Below are positions 1-7,868 of a DNA stretch of 64,000 nucleotides, piece after piece. The notes under the pieces are model-generated. The model had not been told where the DNA came from. It saw only the letters and a program-made list of their open reading frames with translations, and searched no databases. Numbering within the stretch: position 1 is the stretch's first letter; the number at the start of each line of letters is the position of its first letter. The DNA is from Candidatus Zixiibacteriota bacterium (GTDB lineage Bacteria; Zixibacteria; MSB-5A5; GN15; FEB-12), in assembly GCA_022571985.1 (NCBI GenBank), contig JACZWU010000005.1, forward strand, positions 62,001 through 126,000. The letters are read 5' to 3'. Position numbers and translations under genes: made by a program.

Positions 1-912
1 AGCTTTGCCTGTCCAGAAACTGGAAACTTCTGCATCAGTCAATTTACGTCCCAATTCTTTTTCTGCAGCTGCCGATGTTACCGGGATAAACATATCCCAG
101 GTAATACTCTGATTGAGTTCTACCTCCGGCATTAGCATTGTCAGTCCGTCGGCTACTTCATTGTTGCCCAGATATAGATTAATTCCCCCCTGTGATGAAA
201 TGAGAATGAGATCCCCGGTCACGGCATAATTGCGGATTGTCACCGGAGCAATCGCCAGAAACATTCCGGCCACCAGAACCAAAGCAGGGCGAATTGCTGT
301 CTTCCAGTCCAGCGATGGCTGCCTCTGTTTGAAAAACAACCACAGAGCCAAAAAAGGAACGACTATAATAATATTGGGTCGTGTTATCGCAGCCAGACCA
401 AATATCAGGCCGGTAACTGCCCAGCTCTTAAGAGAAGTGCTGTCTTGATTCTCTATCAGACGATACATCCCCCAGACTAAGAAAAACAAAAACAGGACCG
501 GAATCAGAAACATCGCTTCATAAAAAACGAGAGTACCGTAGAGAGCATAAGCAAACCCGGATATGACGCCCACAGTTTCATTGAACAAACTCCGGCCGAT
601 TTTGAAGATGAAAGCTGCAGTCAGACCACAGATTAAAATCTGCAGAAACTTTGCCCAGAATATCGAAGCATCGGTTATGAAATAAAGAAAAGCGAGTAAA
701 TAGGGATACAAAGGACCGCGAAAATATGAACCCTCACCCCAGAAAGATTTGTCCAGAATCTCCTGCGCCCAGAGCCAGTGCCATTTTTCGTCAACCATAG
801 GTACGCTGAACCCGGGCTGATTGCTCAGTTCGACCAGATAGAAGACACGCACGACAATGGCCGCCAATGCAATAATCAGCGGCCATCTGTTTTTTGCTAA
901 GAAATCTTTCAA
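1..912 (-). CDS. Glycosyltransferase family 39-like membrane protein (C-terminal part missing)
   Basis: The reading frame runs off the left edge, so about 304 N-terminal residues are seen. The pattern fits the PMT/ArnT-type GT39 superfamily, which moves sugars from polyprenyl-phosphate donors to lipids or proteins at the outer face of the inner membrane. Visible hallmarks are an N-terminal membrane helix ending in RVFY, a first periplasmic loop with the acidic VDEKWHW segment, the following FRGPLYPYLLAF helix, and several further hydrophobic helices. The start is unclear: no ATG is available, and TTG (912) or CTG (921) follow about 20 bases after the upstream OPT gene's stop, so the two are probably cotranscribed. 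The substrate cannot be told. Confidence 0.75.
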   Translation of the reverse strand, partial: MKDFLAKNRWPLIIALAAIVVRVFYLVELSNQPGFSVPMVDEKWHWLWAQEILDKSFWGEGSYFRGPLYPYLLAFLYFITDASIFWAKFLQILICGLTAAFIFKIGRSLFNETVGVISGFAYALYGTLVFYEAMFLIPVLFLFFLVWGMYRLIENQDSTSLKSWAVTGLIFGLAAITRPNIIIVVPFLALWLFFKQRQPSLDWKTAIRPALVLVAGMFLAIAPVTIRNYAVTGDLILISSQGGINLYLGNNEVADGLTMLMPEVELNQSITWDMFIPVTSAAAEKELGRKLTDAEVSSFWTGKA

Positions 913-932
913 TTTTTTCAGCGTTTTAATTA

Positions 933-2903
933 TTAGTTTTTGCCGAATCCTTTGGTTGCCATCCTGTACATGAACAGGGCCAGCCCGCCGAACAGAATCA
1001 GCGCCAGCCAGGGACCATAAGCACCGGTTACACTGTTCATCATACCTTCGTAGCTGTCATAGTAGCCGGCGTAACCTGCCCAGCTGCCAATCATAAACGC
1101 CACCAGCACGCCGATAAGCGCGTCACCAGCCACCATCCCCGACGCGAACAAGACGCCCTGCAGATTTTTTCGACCATACTCCTGATCAGATGAGACTTTT
1201 CTGACTATGTAAGCAATCAGGGCTCCAGCCATGATTGGTGTTGAGAGTGACAGCGGCAGATACAAACCAATGGCAAAAGGCAGCGATGAAACTCCCAGCA
1301 ACTCAACACCGACCGCAACCATAGCGCCGACCAGAATAGGTGTCCAGGGCAGGTTGGAGTTCATTACTCCCTGGACAATTGTCGCCATAATATTTGCCTG
1401 CGGAGCCAGCAGCGGTTCGCGGGAAGTCGCTCCCTCGACAAAACCAAAAGCATCATTTAAGAAATAAAGTGTAAAGCCCATGGCCATAGCCGGGAAGAGC
1501 AGTCCTATAAATTCTGTTAATTGCTGTTTTCTTGGCGTCGCACCCAGCAGATAGCCTGTTTTCAAATCCTGCGCTATGTCACCTGACATACAGACTGCTA
1601 TACAAACAACCGTGCCGACAGACATGGCGGTGACCATGCCGGCGGTGCCGTCGACTCCAAAATAAAGCAGAATCAGGCAGGTCACCAGCAGCGTTGCTAT
1701 GGTCATTCCGGAAACGGGTGACGACGACGAACCGACGATTCCCACAATTCTGGCGGCGACTACTACAAAGAAAAATCCAAAAATTACGGCCAGCAGAGTG
1801 CCCAGAATATTTAGATTAGTCCCCGGCAGCAGCCAAATGCCGATTGTTACCAGCGTAACTCCGAGCATAACCCATTTCATAGACAGGTCAAGGTCTGTTC
1901 GAGGCGTGCTTTCGGATTGAGCATTCTTGCCTAAAAGTTGACTGAAGCCTGTCTTAAGAGATGTAATGATGACAGGTGTAGATTTTAGCAGTGAGACAAA
2001 GCCGCCCAGAGAAACTGCTCCGACTCCAAGATACTTGATATAGGAGTTCCTAAGTTCTCCGGGGTCCATTTCACTTAATGGCATCGTCCCGGGCGCAATG
2101 ACTATGCCCGGTATCTGTTCACCAATAAATGCCAGCAGCGGTGCGATACCCAAGTAACCCAGCACGGCACCACTTAACATTAGTGCCGCAATTCTCGGTC
2201 CGATAATATAACCGACACCCAAAAGTGCAGGAGTAGCATCTATGCCAATTGTGCCGCCTTTAAGAAATTTTTGAAAGTCATAGTTAACAGATTCAGACCA
2301 GCCTTTAAGCAAGTTATAACCAATTTTGTAGAGAGCGCCCAATCCGATACCGGTGAAGACCAGCTTAGCCTTATTGCCGCCTTCGTCACCGGCTACAATT
2401 ATCTCGGCGCAGGCGGTGCCTTCGGGAAAGCGAAGGTTGCCGTGTTCTTTTTCAACCAGATATTTACGCAGCGGTATCATCAGCAGAATGCCCAGCGAAC
2501 CGCCCAGCATTGACAGCCAGAAAATCTGAGTCTTGGTTATTTCGTGAAAATATCCGGCTGCAGCCAGTTCCTGATTGGCCGACCAGATGAAAAATGCCGG
2601 TACTGTAAAAATAATTCCTGCCGCGAGTGACTCCCCGGCAGAACCCACAGTCTGGACGATATTGTTTTCTAAGATAGTAGCTTTGTTCATCATCAGTCTG
2701 AGAACAGCCATCGAAATTACAGCTGCCGGAATTGAAGATGATACGGTCATTCCAAATTTCAGCCCCATATAGGCATTGGCGACACCAAAAACTACTGAGA
2801 TTATGGCACCGAGAATGATAGCTCGCCAGGTAACCTCGGCCATAGTTGTATTGGCCGCAACTGCCGGCGTAAAAGTCTGCTTATTGGGTCCGTTATCTGC
2901 CAC
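933..2903 (-). CDS. OPT family oligopeptide transporter
   Basis: About 656 residues, nearly all in hydrophobic helices, typical of the OPT superfamily (proton-coupled uptake of oligopeptides or metal-siderophore complexes across the inner membrane). Family-like segments include WRAIILGAII and VFGVANAYMGLKFGMTVSSS near the N-terminus, RFPEGTACAE about one third in (the conserved PxGxxCA region of bacterial OPTs), and GDIAQDLKTGYLLGATPRKQQ past the middle. The frame is open to an ATG at 2972, but a GTG at 2903 sits 5 bases behind a strong AAGGAGG and removes 23 atypical residues, so I chose GTG. The GT39-like gene follows downstream. The transported peptide is not predictable. Confidence 0.9.
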   Translation of the reverse strand: MADNGPNKQTFTPAVAANTTMAEVTWRAIILGAIISVVFGVANAYMGLKFGMTVSSSIPAAVISMAVLRLMMNKATILENNIVQTVGSAGESLAAGIIFTVPAFFIWSANQELAAAGYFHEITKTQIFWLSMLGGSLGILLMIPLRKYLVEKEHGNLRFPEGTACAEIIVAGDEGGNKAKLVFTGIGLGALYKIGYNLLKGWSESVNYDFQKFLKGGTIGIDATPALLGVGYIIGPRIAALMLSGAVLGYLGIAPLLAFIGEQIPGIVIAPGTMPLSEMDPGELRNSYIKYLGVGAVSLGGFVSLLKSTPVIITSLKTGFSQLLGKNAQSESTPRTDLDLSMKWVMLGVTLVTIGIWLLPGTNLNILGTLLAVIFGFFFVVVAARIVGIVGSSSSPVSGMTIATLLVTCLILLYFGVDGTAGMVTAMSVGTVVCIAVCMSGDIAQDLKTGYLLGATPRKQQLTEFIGLLFPAMAMGFTLYFLNDAFGFVEGATSREPLLAPQANIMATIVQGVMNSNLPWTPILVGAMVAVGVELLGVSSLPFAIGLYLPLSLSTPIMAGALIAYIVRKVSSDQEYGRKNLQGVLFASGMVAGDALIGVLVAFMIGSWAGYAGYYDSYEGMMNSVTGAYGPWLALILFGGLALFMYRMATKGFGKN

Positions 2904-3412
2904 AATACCTCCTTGTCGGGTTGGGGGAAATCTGAAGTTGTGTAAACTTAGTCCAAAGCCGGTTTTAGTCAAGTAAATAGAAATTTGTGATAAAGGGCTT
3001 CCTGACCGCAGTAACTGCGCTAAATTGAGCTGATATTATGAATTCAGGCAGGCTTTTTGTTTGTATAACAGGCAGTAAAGTTAACGTAAATACTGTAATA
3101 TCAGACAGATACGGCCAAGCCCTAAAGAAAGCCGTAACTGCTGGACTTTGTTAGGTTTAGACAAACAGCTAAATATCGGCTGGAAACTTAATTTTGTAAA
3201 AAGGGTTGACAAGATTGAATAAAAATGCATATTTAGAGCAGGAATTCAGACCTAATCCGATTGCCAGATATACCGCTCACTCAAATAGTTGGTGAGGGCT
3301 TATTAAAAAAATAATCGTTTTTGCGGACAAATATAGGAAGTTACTGTTAATGCAAGGGAGTATGTGTTTACAGTTAACGAATTTTTAACCAGGCTCATTT
3401 AGGAGGTGACCC
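2904..3412. other. Divergent intergenic region with long leader of the T9SS-type gene
   Basis: This 509-base gap separates the OPT gene (minus) from the exported cohesin-like gene (plus). It holds the OPT ribosome site (AAGGAGG, minus, about 2909-2915) and a plausible plus-strand promoter at 3206-3235, giving a leader of about 170 bases before TTG 3413. I see no convincing small gene and no strong hairpin. Confidence 0.6.
3206..3235 (+). promoter_or_regulatory. Putative sigma-70 promoter for the T9SS-type gene
   Basis: A perfect TTGACA (3206-3211) is followed by an 18-base spacer and TATTTA (3230-3235). It is the best promoter match in the AT-rich gap before 3413. Not tested; a distant start would leave a long leader. 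Confidence 0.4.
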
Positions 3413-4240
3413 TTGATTAAACGCTTACTCGTTGTGACAGCAGTCATGGCTCTGTTGGTGGTGTCGTCCACTCTTTTTGCGGCTGAATCCCACAAGTTTG
3501 GGGTAGGTAAAGCCATAGCAAAAAGTGCAACCATTATTGTTGTACCGTTGGAAATTTCCAACCTGGACAATCTGGTGGCGCTGGACATTCCGCTATCATT
3601 TTCGGAAGGCGTGACTCTTAAGGAAGTTGATTTTACCGGTACTCGTATTGAGTATTTCGACTTCAAAATCTCGAACATAGACAATGAAAACAATACCGTT
3701 ATTATCGGTGCTCTGCCTCAGATGTCTTATGAGGCCAAGTCCGACCTGGCAGCAGGCAGCGGTGTTGTGGCTAATCTGATTTTCGAGATAGATGATCCTT
3801 CGATTACCGAAGTGACCATCGAAGCAATAGAGATGGCTGATCCATATCACAAACTGATGTTTGTGTATCATGATTACAATGCAGACGGCAGTATCGCCGG
3901 TATTCGTGCTGAGTACCCGGCCTTTGCTGATATCGTTGTAGACAGCGATCCTGTTGGTGCTAACCTTCCGACGGTTTTTGCTCTTGACCAGAACTACCCG
4001 AACCCGTTTAACCCGTCAACCGAAATTTCTTTCGCGTTGCCGAATGCGGGTCGTGTTTCACTTACTATCTACAATGTTTTGGGACAGGAAGTGGAAAGAC
4101 TGGTCGATGAGCACATGGAAGCAGGTAACCATACGGTAACCTGGGAAGCCAGCAATTATTCAAGTGGCGTCTATTTTTATCGTCTGATCGCGGACAATGA
4201 TAAGTTCGTCAAGACGAATAAAATGATGGTCTTGAAATAA
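3413..4240 (+). CDS. Exported cohesin-like protein with T9SS type A C-terminal sorting domain
   Basis: 275 residues. It starts at TTG 3413 behind GGAGG. Residues 1-24 form a Sec signal peptide (IKR, hydrophobic core, FAAE cleavage region). The middle, about 30-180, is a beta-rich domain with a cohesin-like pattern (VPLEISN, LVALDIPLSF, EGVTL, LIFEI). The last 90 residues are a FlgD-like/Por sorting domain: YPNPFNPST, YNVLGQEV, LVDE, SGVYFYRL, KMMVLK. In Bacteroidota and relatives this domain directs secretion by the type IX system and surface attachment. Cohesins bind dockerins, and two dockerin proteins lie about 18 kb away, so a surface scaffold is possible but only inferred. It is single-gene, with a terminator behind it. 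Confidence 0.85.
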   Translation: MIKRLLVVTAVMALLVVSSTLFAAESHKFGVGKAIAKSATIIVVPLEISNLDNLVALDIPLSFSEGVTLKEVDFTGTRIEYFDFKISNIDNENNTVIIGALPQMSYEAKSDLAAGSGVVANLIFEIDDPSITEVTIEAIEMADPYHKLMFVYHDYNADGSIAGIRAEYPAFADIVVDSDPVGANLPTVFALDQNYPNPFNPSTEISFALPNAGRVSLTIYNVLGQEVERLVDEHMEAGNHTVTWEASNYSSGVYFYRLIADNDKFVKTNKMMVLK

Positions 4241-4324
4241 GACAGAGTTACTTGATTGGTTAAAAATTAGCTTGTTAACTGAAGGAACAGGTATAGTCCT
4301 TTAGTGTTAATAAATACTGTTAAA

Positions 4325-4358
4325 AAAGCCCTTGCTTGATGGGTCACGCAAGGGCTTT
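4325..4358 (+). terminator. Rho-independent terminator after the T9SS-type gene
   Basis: A perfect 11-bp stem, AAAGCCCTTGC (4325-4335) with GCAAGGGCTTT (4348-4358), encloses a 12-base loop and is followed by ATTTTG. It lies 85 bases past the stop at 4240. The A-run before the stem lets it work weakly on the minus strand as well. Confidence 0.9.
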
Positions 4359-4786
4359 ATTTTGTCCGGTTATTTTTGTTTGTATTTGTTCGTCATTCTT
4401 GTCCGCCCGTGGCGGAAAAATCCAGCCGGTAATACGATAGCAGAATTCTTGTTATGTCTGTTCTTCTTGTCATTCACGTTCCCTTTGTCATTCCCGAGTG
4501 TCGTTGTCGGGAATCCATCTTCCATAATCGTTCATCCTTAGCAAACCTATAGCGAATTCATCCTGAGCCTGCACTTGTCCCGAGCGTAGCCGAGGGGTCG
4601 AAGGAGACTTTGCTACATTTTCGTGAGCTCGCACTTCGACAAGCTCAGTGTGACCTCACCAAGGTTAAGAGCCTTAATATAAACAAAGTACAAAGTAGAG
4701 TTGTCCTGACCCTGCTTCTGGGTTAAGTGGGTGGCCGCCTATGGCGCGTCCCCGTCTGTCCCTCGACTCAGCATAGTAAGAAAAAA
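4359..4786. repeat. Gene-free stretch with fragments of dispersed palindromic repeats
   Basis: This gap contains no credible gene. It holds several members of the window's dispersed repeat family: ATTCCCGA (4490-4497) paired with TCGGGAAT (4507-4514) inside a GTCATTCCCG-type unit, a TCCTGAGCCTGC...GTCGAAGGA unit around 4560-4608, a CACTTCGACAAGCTCAGTGTGA unit around 4631-4653, and a GTGGGTGGCCGCCTATGGCGCGTCC unit near 4727-4752. Related fragments recur at about 5.2, 5.4, 26.0, 36.9, 40.1, 41.9, 42.8, 43.7 and 55.1 kb. They resemble REP-like intergenic repeats common in environmental genomes. Confidence 0.75.
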
Positions 4787-5059
4787 TCACTCAGAAGTAG
4801 TCGGGTCAATAATCGTCTTTATTTCAGAAACGCTGTCGGCCGGGAATCCTGCTTTTTCGGCGTGTTCTTTTATCAGCACTTCACTCGGAGCAATATAAAC
4901 GCAGTAAATTTTGTCGCCGGTCACATAGCTATGCAGCCACTGGATGTCACTGCCAAGTTCCCTGAGCACGCTGCAGGACTTTAGCGCTGCGCCTTTTAAC
5001 TCCCCGGCAGAAAGATTTCCGACACCCGGCATATTTCGTTCGATTACAAATTTTGGCAT
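4787..5059 (-). CDS. DUF4242 family small protein
   Basis: 90 residues, cytoplasmic. The start chosen is ATG 5059 (MPKFVIER), preceded by AGGAGAG at proper spacing; the open frame extends to 5161 but the extra 34 residues look random. The alpha/beta ferredoxin-like pattern (MPKFVIERNMPG at the N-terminus, then a helix, IQWLHSYVTGDKIYCVYIAPS, and EHAEKAGFPADSV) is characteristic of DUF4242, a family related to a nickel-binding actinobacterial protein. No role can be assigned here. It stands alone between repeat-rich gaps. Confidence 0.8.
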   Translation of the reverse strand: MPKFVIERNMPGVGNLSAGELKGAALKSCSVLRELGSDIQWLHSYVTGDKIYCVYIAPSEVLIKEHAEKAGFPADSVSEIKTIIDPTTSE

Positions 5060-5171
5060 AGCAGCTCTCCTTTTTGACTTTGATGTTTTGAAACTGTTTC
5101 GATGAATAAACGCCGCGGGCCAATAATTGTCAACCAGGCTATGTGCTTTTAAGGTCGGCAATATCGCCCCT

Positions 5172-5430
5172 TTGTCATTCCAGCTTTAGTCCCGTGTAGT
5201 CACGGGGCGTAGGCGGGAATCCATCTTCAGCGGGTTATGATGAGTATTTTCCCGACTTTTGTCGGGATGTGACCCTGCACTTGGGCACCTGAACTGCAAG
5301 GGTCACAATCCCCCGCAATGCGGGAAATCAAGACCCTGCAGAACATAAATCCTGAGCGGACGTCTTCCTGAGCCTGCCTTGGTCCCGAGCCGGCCTCGGC
5401 GGAAGGGGTCGAAGGAGTCTAGGGATGACA
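5172..5430. repeat. Cluster of dispersed palindromic repeat fragments
   Basis: Two partial units of the same family as 4359-4786. One is a TTGTCATTCC...GGCGGGAATCCATC unit at about 5172-5226. The other is a TTCCTGAGCCTGCC...GGTCGAAGGAGTC unit at about 5364-5420. Between them is a shorter palindrome with CCCGACTTTTGTCGGGA near 5250. Open frames here on the minus strand only translate repeat sequence. Confidence 0.65.
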
Positions 5431-5610
5431 GACAGGCAGCTAATGCGCCGCAGGCTATCAAACTCTGCGCTTTTATGGCCGGCAATGTTACCGCAATGTG
5501 AGCTAAGTGGTTGTCTATCAACAACGCCAGTATCAAACAGAGTCTTGGCACACAATTTGATACTATAACATGCTTAGCGAGGAAGCCGGGAGGCCGAACC
5601 GAAAGTTGGC

Positions 5611-5718
5611 GTTTGTAAAGATGTTTTTTACAAGCTGGCGCTATCGCGCAGCTGTTTGCTGACTTAAGTGACGGAAATCACAGCAATTCATGGCGGTGAA
5701 ATTGCTGGGATTATTCCC
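5611..5718. other. Tight run of small hairpins (possible structured RNA or palindromic element)
   Basis: Four inverted repeats lie end to end: TTGTAAA (5613-5619) with TTTACAA (5627-5633); AGCT-g-GCGC (5633-5641) with GCGCAGCT (5646-5653); CAGCAATT (5681-5688) with AATTGCTG (5700-5707); GGGA (5707-5710) with TCCC (5715-5718). A fifth hairpin follows at 5736. No open frame explains them. They may form a structured transcript, or be a decayed palindromic element, upstream of the XRE module. Confidence 0.45.
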
Positions 5719-5735
5719 GGCATGGTGAGGAGAAA

Positions 5736-5765
5736 GAAAGGTCCTGATTTAGGTCGGGACCTTTC
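5736..5765. other. Strong hairpin GAAAGGTCC / GGACCTTTC
   Basis: A perfect 9-bp inverted repeat (5736-5744 and 5757-5765) with a 12-base loop. It lies between the hairpin run and the XRE promoter, with no T-run, so terminator activity would be weak. The AAAGGTCC arm recurs at 7051-7058 in the hairpin after the protease gene, so similar hairpins flank the XRE-ImmA pair. Confidence 0.5.
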
Positions 5766-5838
5766 ACTTTATAAAAGACTTTGAGTAGGGATTTAAATCG
5801 AGTAGGTCGAAACCCGCCTGCTTGGTGCGGTTTCGACA

Positions 5839-5880
5839 ATTCAGTCATTGCGAGGAGTGCCAGCGACGAAGCAATCTCAA
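5839..5880. repeat. Copy of the widespread CATTGCGAGGAG...GACGAAGCAATCTC repeat
   Basis: CATTGCGAGGAG followed by GCGACGAAGCAATCTCA is a well-known imperfect palindrome type scattered between genes in many bacteria. Here it lies just before the XRE promoter. It accounts for the apparent minus-strand open frame at 5711-5974. Confidence 0.7.
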
Positions 5881-5967
5881 ACAGGTACCCAAGTGAATAG
5901 AGGGCCACCCCTACTATTGGAGGGCATTCGCTACTTTCTATTGAAGCAAAATACTTCAAAAAACTGC

Positions 5968-5996
5968 TTGACATGATTTAATATTTTTGTTTTAAT
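5968..5996 (+). promoter_or_regulatory. Promoter of the XRE-ImmA module
   Basis: TTGACA (5968-5973), a 17-base spacer and TTTAAT (5991-5996) form a near-consensus sigma-70 promoter 41 bases before the chosen XRE start. The initiation site would fall in the inverted repeat at 6000-6024. Confidence 0.65.
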
Positions 5997-5999
5997 TTG

Positions 6000-6024
6000 G
6001 GGTCTTCCATAAATGGGAAGACCC
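6000..6024. promoter_or_regulatory. Likely operator: 9-bp inverted repeat over the transcription start
   Basis: GGGTCTTCC (6000-6008) and GGAAGACCC (6016-6024) are perfect inverse complements around a 7-base centre, directly after the -10 box. The position suits autorepression by the XRE protein encoded next; a leader hairpin is the alternative. The repeat contains the far-upstream ATG at 6013, one reason I do not use that start. Confidence 0.6.
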
Positions 6025-6036
6025 ATGAGGAATAGA

Positions 6037-6339
6037 ATGAACTATAAGCTTTTTGGAATCAGATTAAGAGAATTAAGAAACAATAGGCAAATCAGTATCA
6101 AGCAACTCGCTTCGCAACTGGGATATACTTACACCCATATTAGTAACGTCGAAATCGGATACAAGAAACCCTCACGAGATTTTGTGCAAAAGGCGGCAGA
6201 TTTTTTTAAGATAGACTCCGAAGGTCTATTATTACTATCAGCAGAAATACCTGAAGACATAATGAGAATTTTGCAGAGAAGCCCAACGGAAGCACCAAAG
6301 TACTTGAGAAAAAGATTTAAAGATAAAGATGAAAAATGA
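6037..6339 (+). CDS. XRE-family helix-turn-helix regulator
   Basis: 100 residues. The start is ATG 6037, behind TGAGGA; in-frame ATGs at 6013 and 6025 lie in or against the operator repeat. The HTH_XRE/Cro-CI domain covers about residues 6-62 (RLRELRNNRQISIKQLASQLG, helix, YTYTHISNVEIGYKKPS), followed by a short charged tail. Such proteins bind palindromic operators as dimers. The stop overlaps the ATG of the ImmA/IrrE protease by 4 bases (ATGA), a classic repressor-antirepressor arrangement in mobile elements and stress or defence loci, where the protease cuts the repressor. A strong promoter and inverted repeat lie immediately upstream. The host trigger is unknown. Confidence 0.85.
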   Translation: MNYKLFGIRLRELRNNRQISIKQLASQLGYTYTHISNVEIGYKKPSRDFVQKAADFFKIDSEGLLLLSAEIPEDIMRILQRSPTEAPKYLRKRFKDKDEK

Positions 6340-7046
6340 ATTTTATATCTGTTGAAAATATCGAAAGAATAGCATCCAGAGATTTTAGTGACTATTTGAA
6401 AAAAGTGGGCATAAAATCTCCCCAATTTCCGTTGGACCCAGAAGAGATTTTTCGAATCCTGTTTGGGTTAAACACAAGATATATTGACTTTGAAGAACAT
6501 AATATATCTTCAAAAAGTGAGGGGAAACTTTTGGGTGCACTTTACCCAGAAGGATTTGAGTTTTGTGGTGAAGATAAGCAGATATTAGTAAATGTTACAA
6601 ATAAGGACTTAGAAGACCAAGAACTATTCGCATATATTGAACAAGCTCAGCGTTTCACCGTGTTTCACGAGGGTGGACATGAAGCTCTTCACGTAAGACC
6701 TTCAAGACAACAGACATCCCTTTTCCCGGCAGACAAGAAGCTATACAATAGGGGTCAACCTTTCTTGTGTAGGAGTGATCAAATTTTGGGCGAGACTTTT
6801 GACCCTTTGGAATTTCAGGCGAATCGCTATGCAGCAGCGTTGATGATGCCACGTGATGAAATATTTAGAATTGTTGAACAATCAAATATTGTAGATTTAC
6901 ACAAATTTGGTGCCAAATTTCGCAAATATTTTGGAGTTTCACAAAAAGCGATGGAAGTCAGACTTAACAATCTCAAATATGTAGTCTTAAATGGGAAATA
7001 TAGTGAACTTTTTTATAGAAAGGAGCCTTATGGAAATAGAAAATAA
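6336..7046 (+). CDS. ImmA/IrrE family zinc metallo-endopeptidase
   Basis: 236 residues, formerly DUF955 (M78). The zinc motif HEGGH is at residues 111-115, in FTVFHEGGHEALH, and the third ligand is probably Glu159 in the EFQANRYAAALMMP segment that marks the family. A C-terminal FGVSQKAMEVRL stretch matches the helix-turn-helix-like region often found in ImmA proteins. Family members cleave partner XRE repressors to derepress a mobile element or stress response (ICEBs1 ImmA, Deinococcus IrrE). Translation is coupled to the XRE gene by a 4-base overlap. The sequence is AT-rich relative to flanking genes, suggesting transfer. A hairpin follows the stop. Confidence 0.88.
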   Translation: MNFISVENIERIASRDFSDYLKKVGIKSPQFPLDPEEIFRILFGLNTRYIDFEEHNISSKSEGKLLGALYPEGFEFCGEDKQILVNVTNKDLEDQELFAYIEQAQRFTVFHEGGHEALHVRPSRQQTSLFPADKKLYNRGQPFLCRSDQILGETFDPLEFQANRYAAALMMPRDEIFRIVEQSNIVDLHKFGAKFRKYFGVSQKAMEVRLNNLKYVVLNGKYSELFYRKEPYGNRK

Positions 7047-7053
7047 ATAGAAA

Positions 7054-7081
7054 GGTCCATATCGATGCAACGATATGGACC
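7054..7081. other. Hairpin after the protease gene (GGTCCATATCG / CGATATGGACC)
   Basis: A perfect 11-bp inverted repeat with a 6-base loop lies 8 bases past the ImmA stop. There is no T-run on the plus strand; on the minus strand it is followed by TTTCTATTT. It may attenuate readthrough, stabilise the upstream mRNA, or serve as an operator for the two genes that follow. An ATG at 7075 lies in its right arm. Confidence 0.6.
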
Positions 7082-7200
7082 CCATTGAATCCGTAGAGGA
7101 CCCAATTTGTAAAATCCAATCTAAGATAGTATCTTTCATTGACTTGTCAATAACAAATTTGGCTTCTCCTAACATTAACATTGAACTAGTGAGGTTCGAA

Positions 7201-7515
7201 ATGACGAATCAATACAATTATGGTCGCAAGAAAGAACATCTTGTTGCCAACAGATTGAGAAACAAAGGTGCCAGTGTGAAGCTGTCACCAGGAAGCAGAG
7301 GAGCTGCCGACTTGGTCGCACGCTTTGATACTAAGACCTGGCTTGTGCAAGTAAAGTCCACACGAAGTGGTACGCCTGCATCACCTACTGCAGCGAATTT
7401 AGGTAACTTAAAACGGTCTGCGACTAATTCGTCCGCTACACCGGTAGTGGCAGAAGTTTCAGGCAAAAAAGTAAAATATTTCTCTGCCAGAGATGGCCGA
7501 GAATTAAAGCCATAA
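7201..7515 (+). CDS. Small PD-(D/E)XK nuclease-like protein
   Basis: 104 residues. The start is ATG 7201, with GAGG 6 bases upstream; the frame is open from 7075 but that start is inside a hairpin and the extra residues lack fold-like pattern. The core matches the Hjc/VRR-like restriction-endonuclease fold: helix with Glu12 (RKKEHLVANRLRNKGA), then SPGSRGAADLVA with Asp37, and the beta strand WLVQVKST with Gln50 and Lys52 (the D...QxK form of the motif). Such domains cut or bind DNA (junction resolvases, Mrr-type endonucleases). No methylase partner is present. It is followed 14 bases later by the GIY-YIG-like gene. Enzymatic activity is inferred from motif only. Confidence 0.7.
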   Translation: MTNQYNYGRKKEHLVANRLRNKGASVKLSPGSRGAADLVARFDTKTWLVQVKSTRSGTPASPTAANLGNLKRSATNSSATPVVAEVSGKKVKYFSARDGRELKP

Positions 7516-7529
7516 GAAAGGAAATAATC

Positions 7530-7832
7530 ATGGCAGATTCTGAGTATCAAATAAACACAGAAATAAAACAGTATATTGATAACAACGGTGGTAGCTATTC
7601 ATCTTGGTATGTAGGTATTACTGGTGATCCAAAAGTTCGATTATTCGAGCAACATGATGTTCACGAAAATGGTGACAACTGGATATGGAAAGAAGCTGGA
7701 TCAAATCAAGAAGCAAGGAACATTGAAAGTTACTTTGTAAATGATCTTGGTACTTCTGGTGATACCGGCGGTGGAGATGATTCTTCAGTCTTTGTATATG
7801 CTTACAAGATAAACAGTCATACAGAACCGTAG
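7530..7832 (+). CDS. GIY-YIG-like small protein of unknown role
   Basis: 100 residues, ATG preceded by AAGGAAA. It contains a short GIY-YIG-like core: WYVGITGDPKVRLFEQH (residues 26-42) with Arg37 and His42 in the places expected of the family's Arg/His helix, and EARNIESYF with Glu66 as candidate metal ligand. The first GIY strand is not obvious, so the domain is either degenerate or a divergent member. The C-terminal half has a TSGDTGGGDDSS loop and VYAYKI strand, a pattern I recognise from small orphan proteins in many bacteria but cannot name. It is probably cotranscribed with the PD-(D/E)XK gene. Confidence 0.6.
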   Translation: MADSEYQINTEIKQYIDNNGGSYSSWYVGITGDPKVRLFEQHDVHENGDNWIWKEAGSNQEARNIESYFVNDLGTSGDTGGGDDSSVFVYAYKINSHTEP

Positions 7833-7868
7833 ATAGCCCATTATTATCGTATTTCTACTTTCAAACAT

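Noticed and set aside
5303-5555. Two overlapping minus frames of 75 and 82 codons
   Set aside because: Both lie in dispersed repeats and have no protein-like pattern.
5711-5974. 87-codon minus frame
   Set aside because: It is a translation of the CATTGCGAGGAG...AAGCAATCTC repeat and the neighbouring hairpin.
7075-7200. N-terminal extension of the PD-(D/E)XK-like gene
   Set aside because: The ATG at 7075 lies within an 11-bp inverted repeat and has no ribosome site; ATG 7201 has GAGG and starts the conserved fold.
6013-7832. Prophage or integrative element
   Set aside because: XRE-ImmA pairs often come from such elements, but there is no integrase, portal, terminase or flanking att-like duplication.
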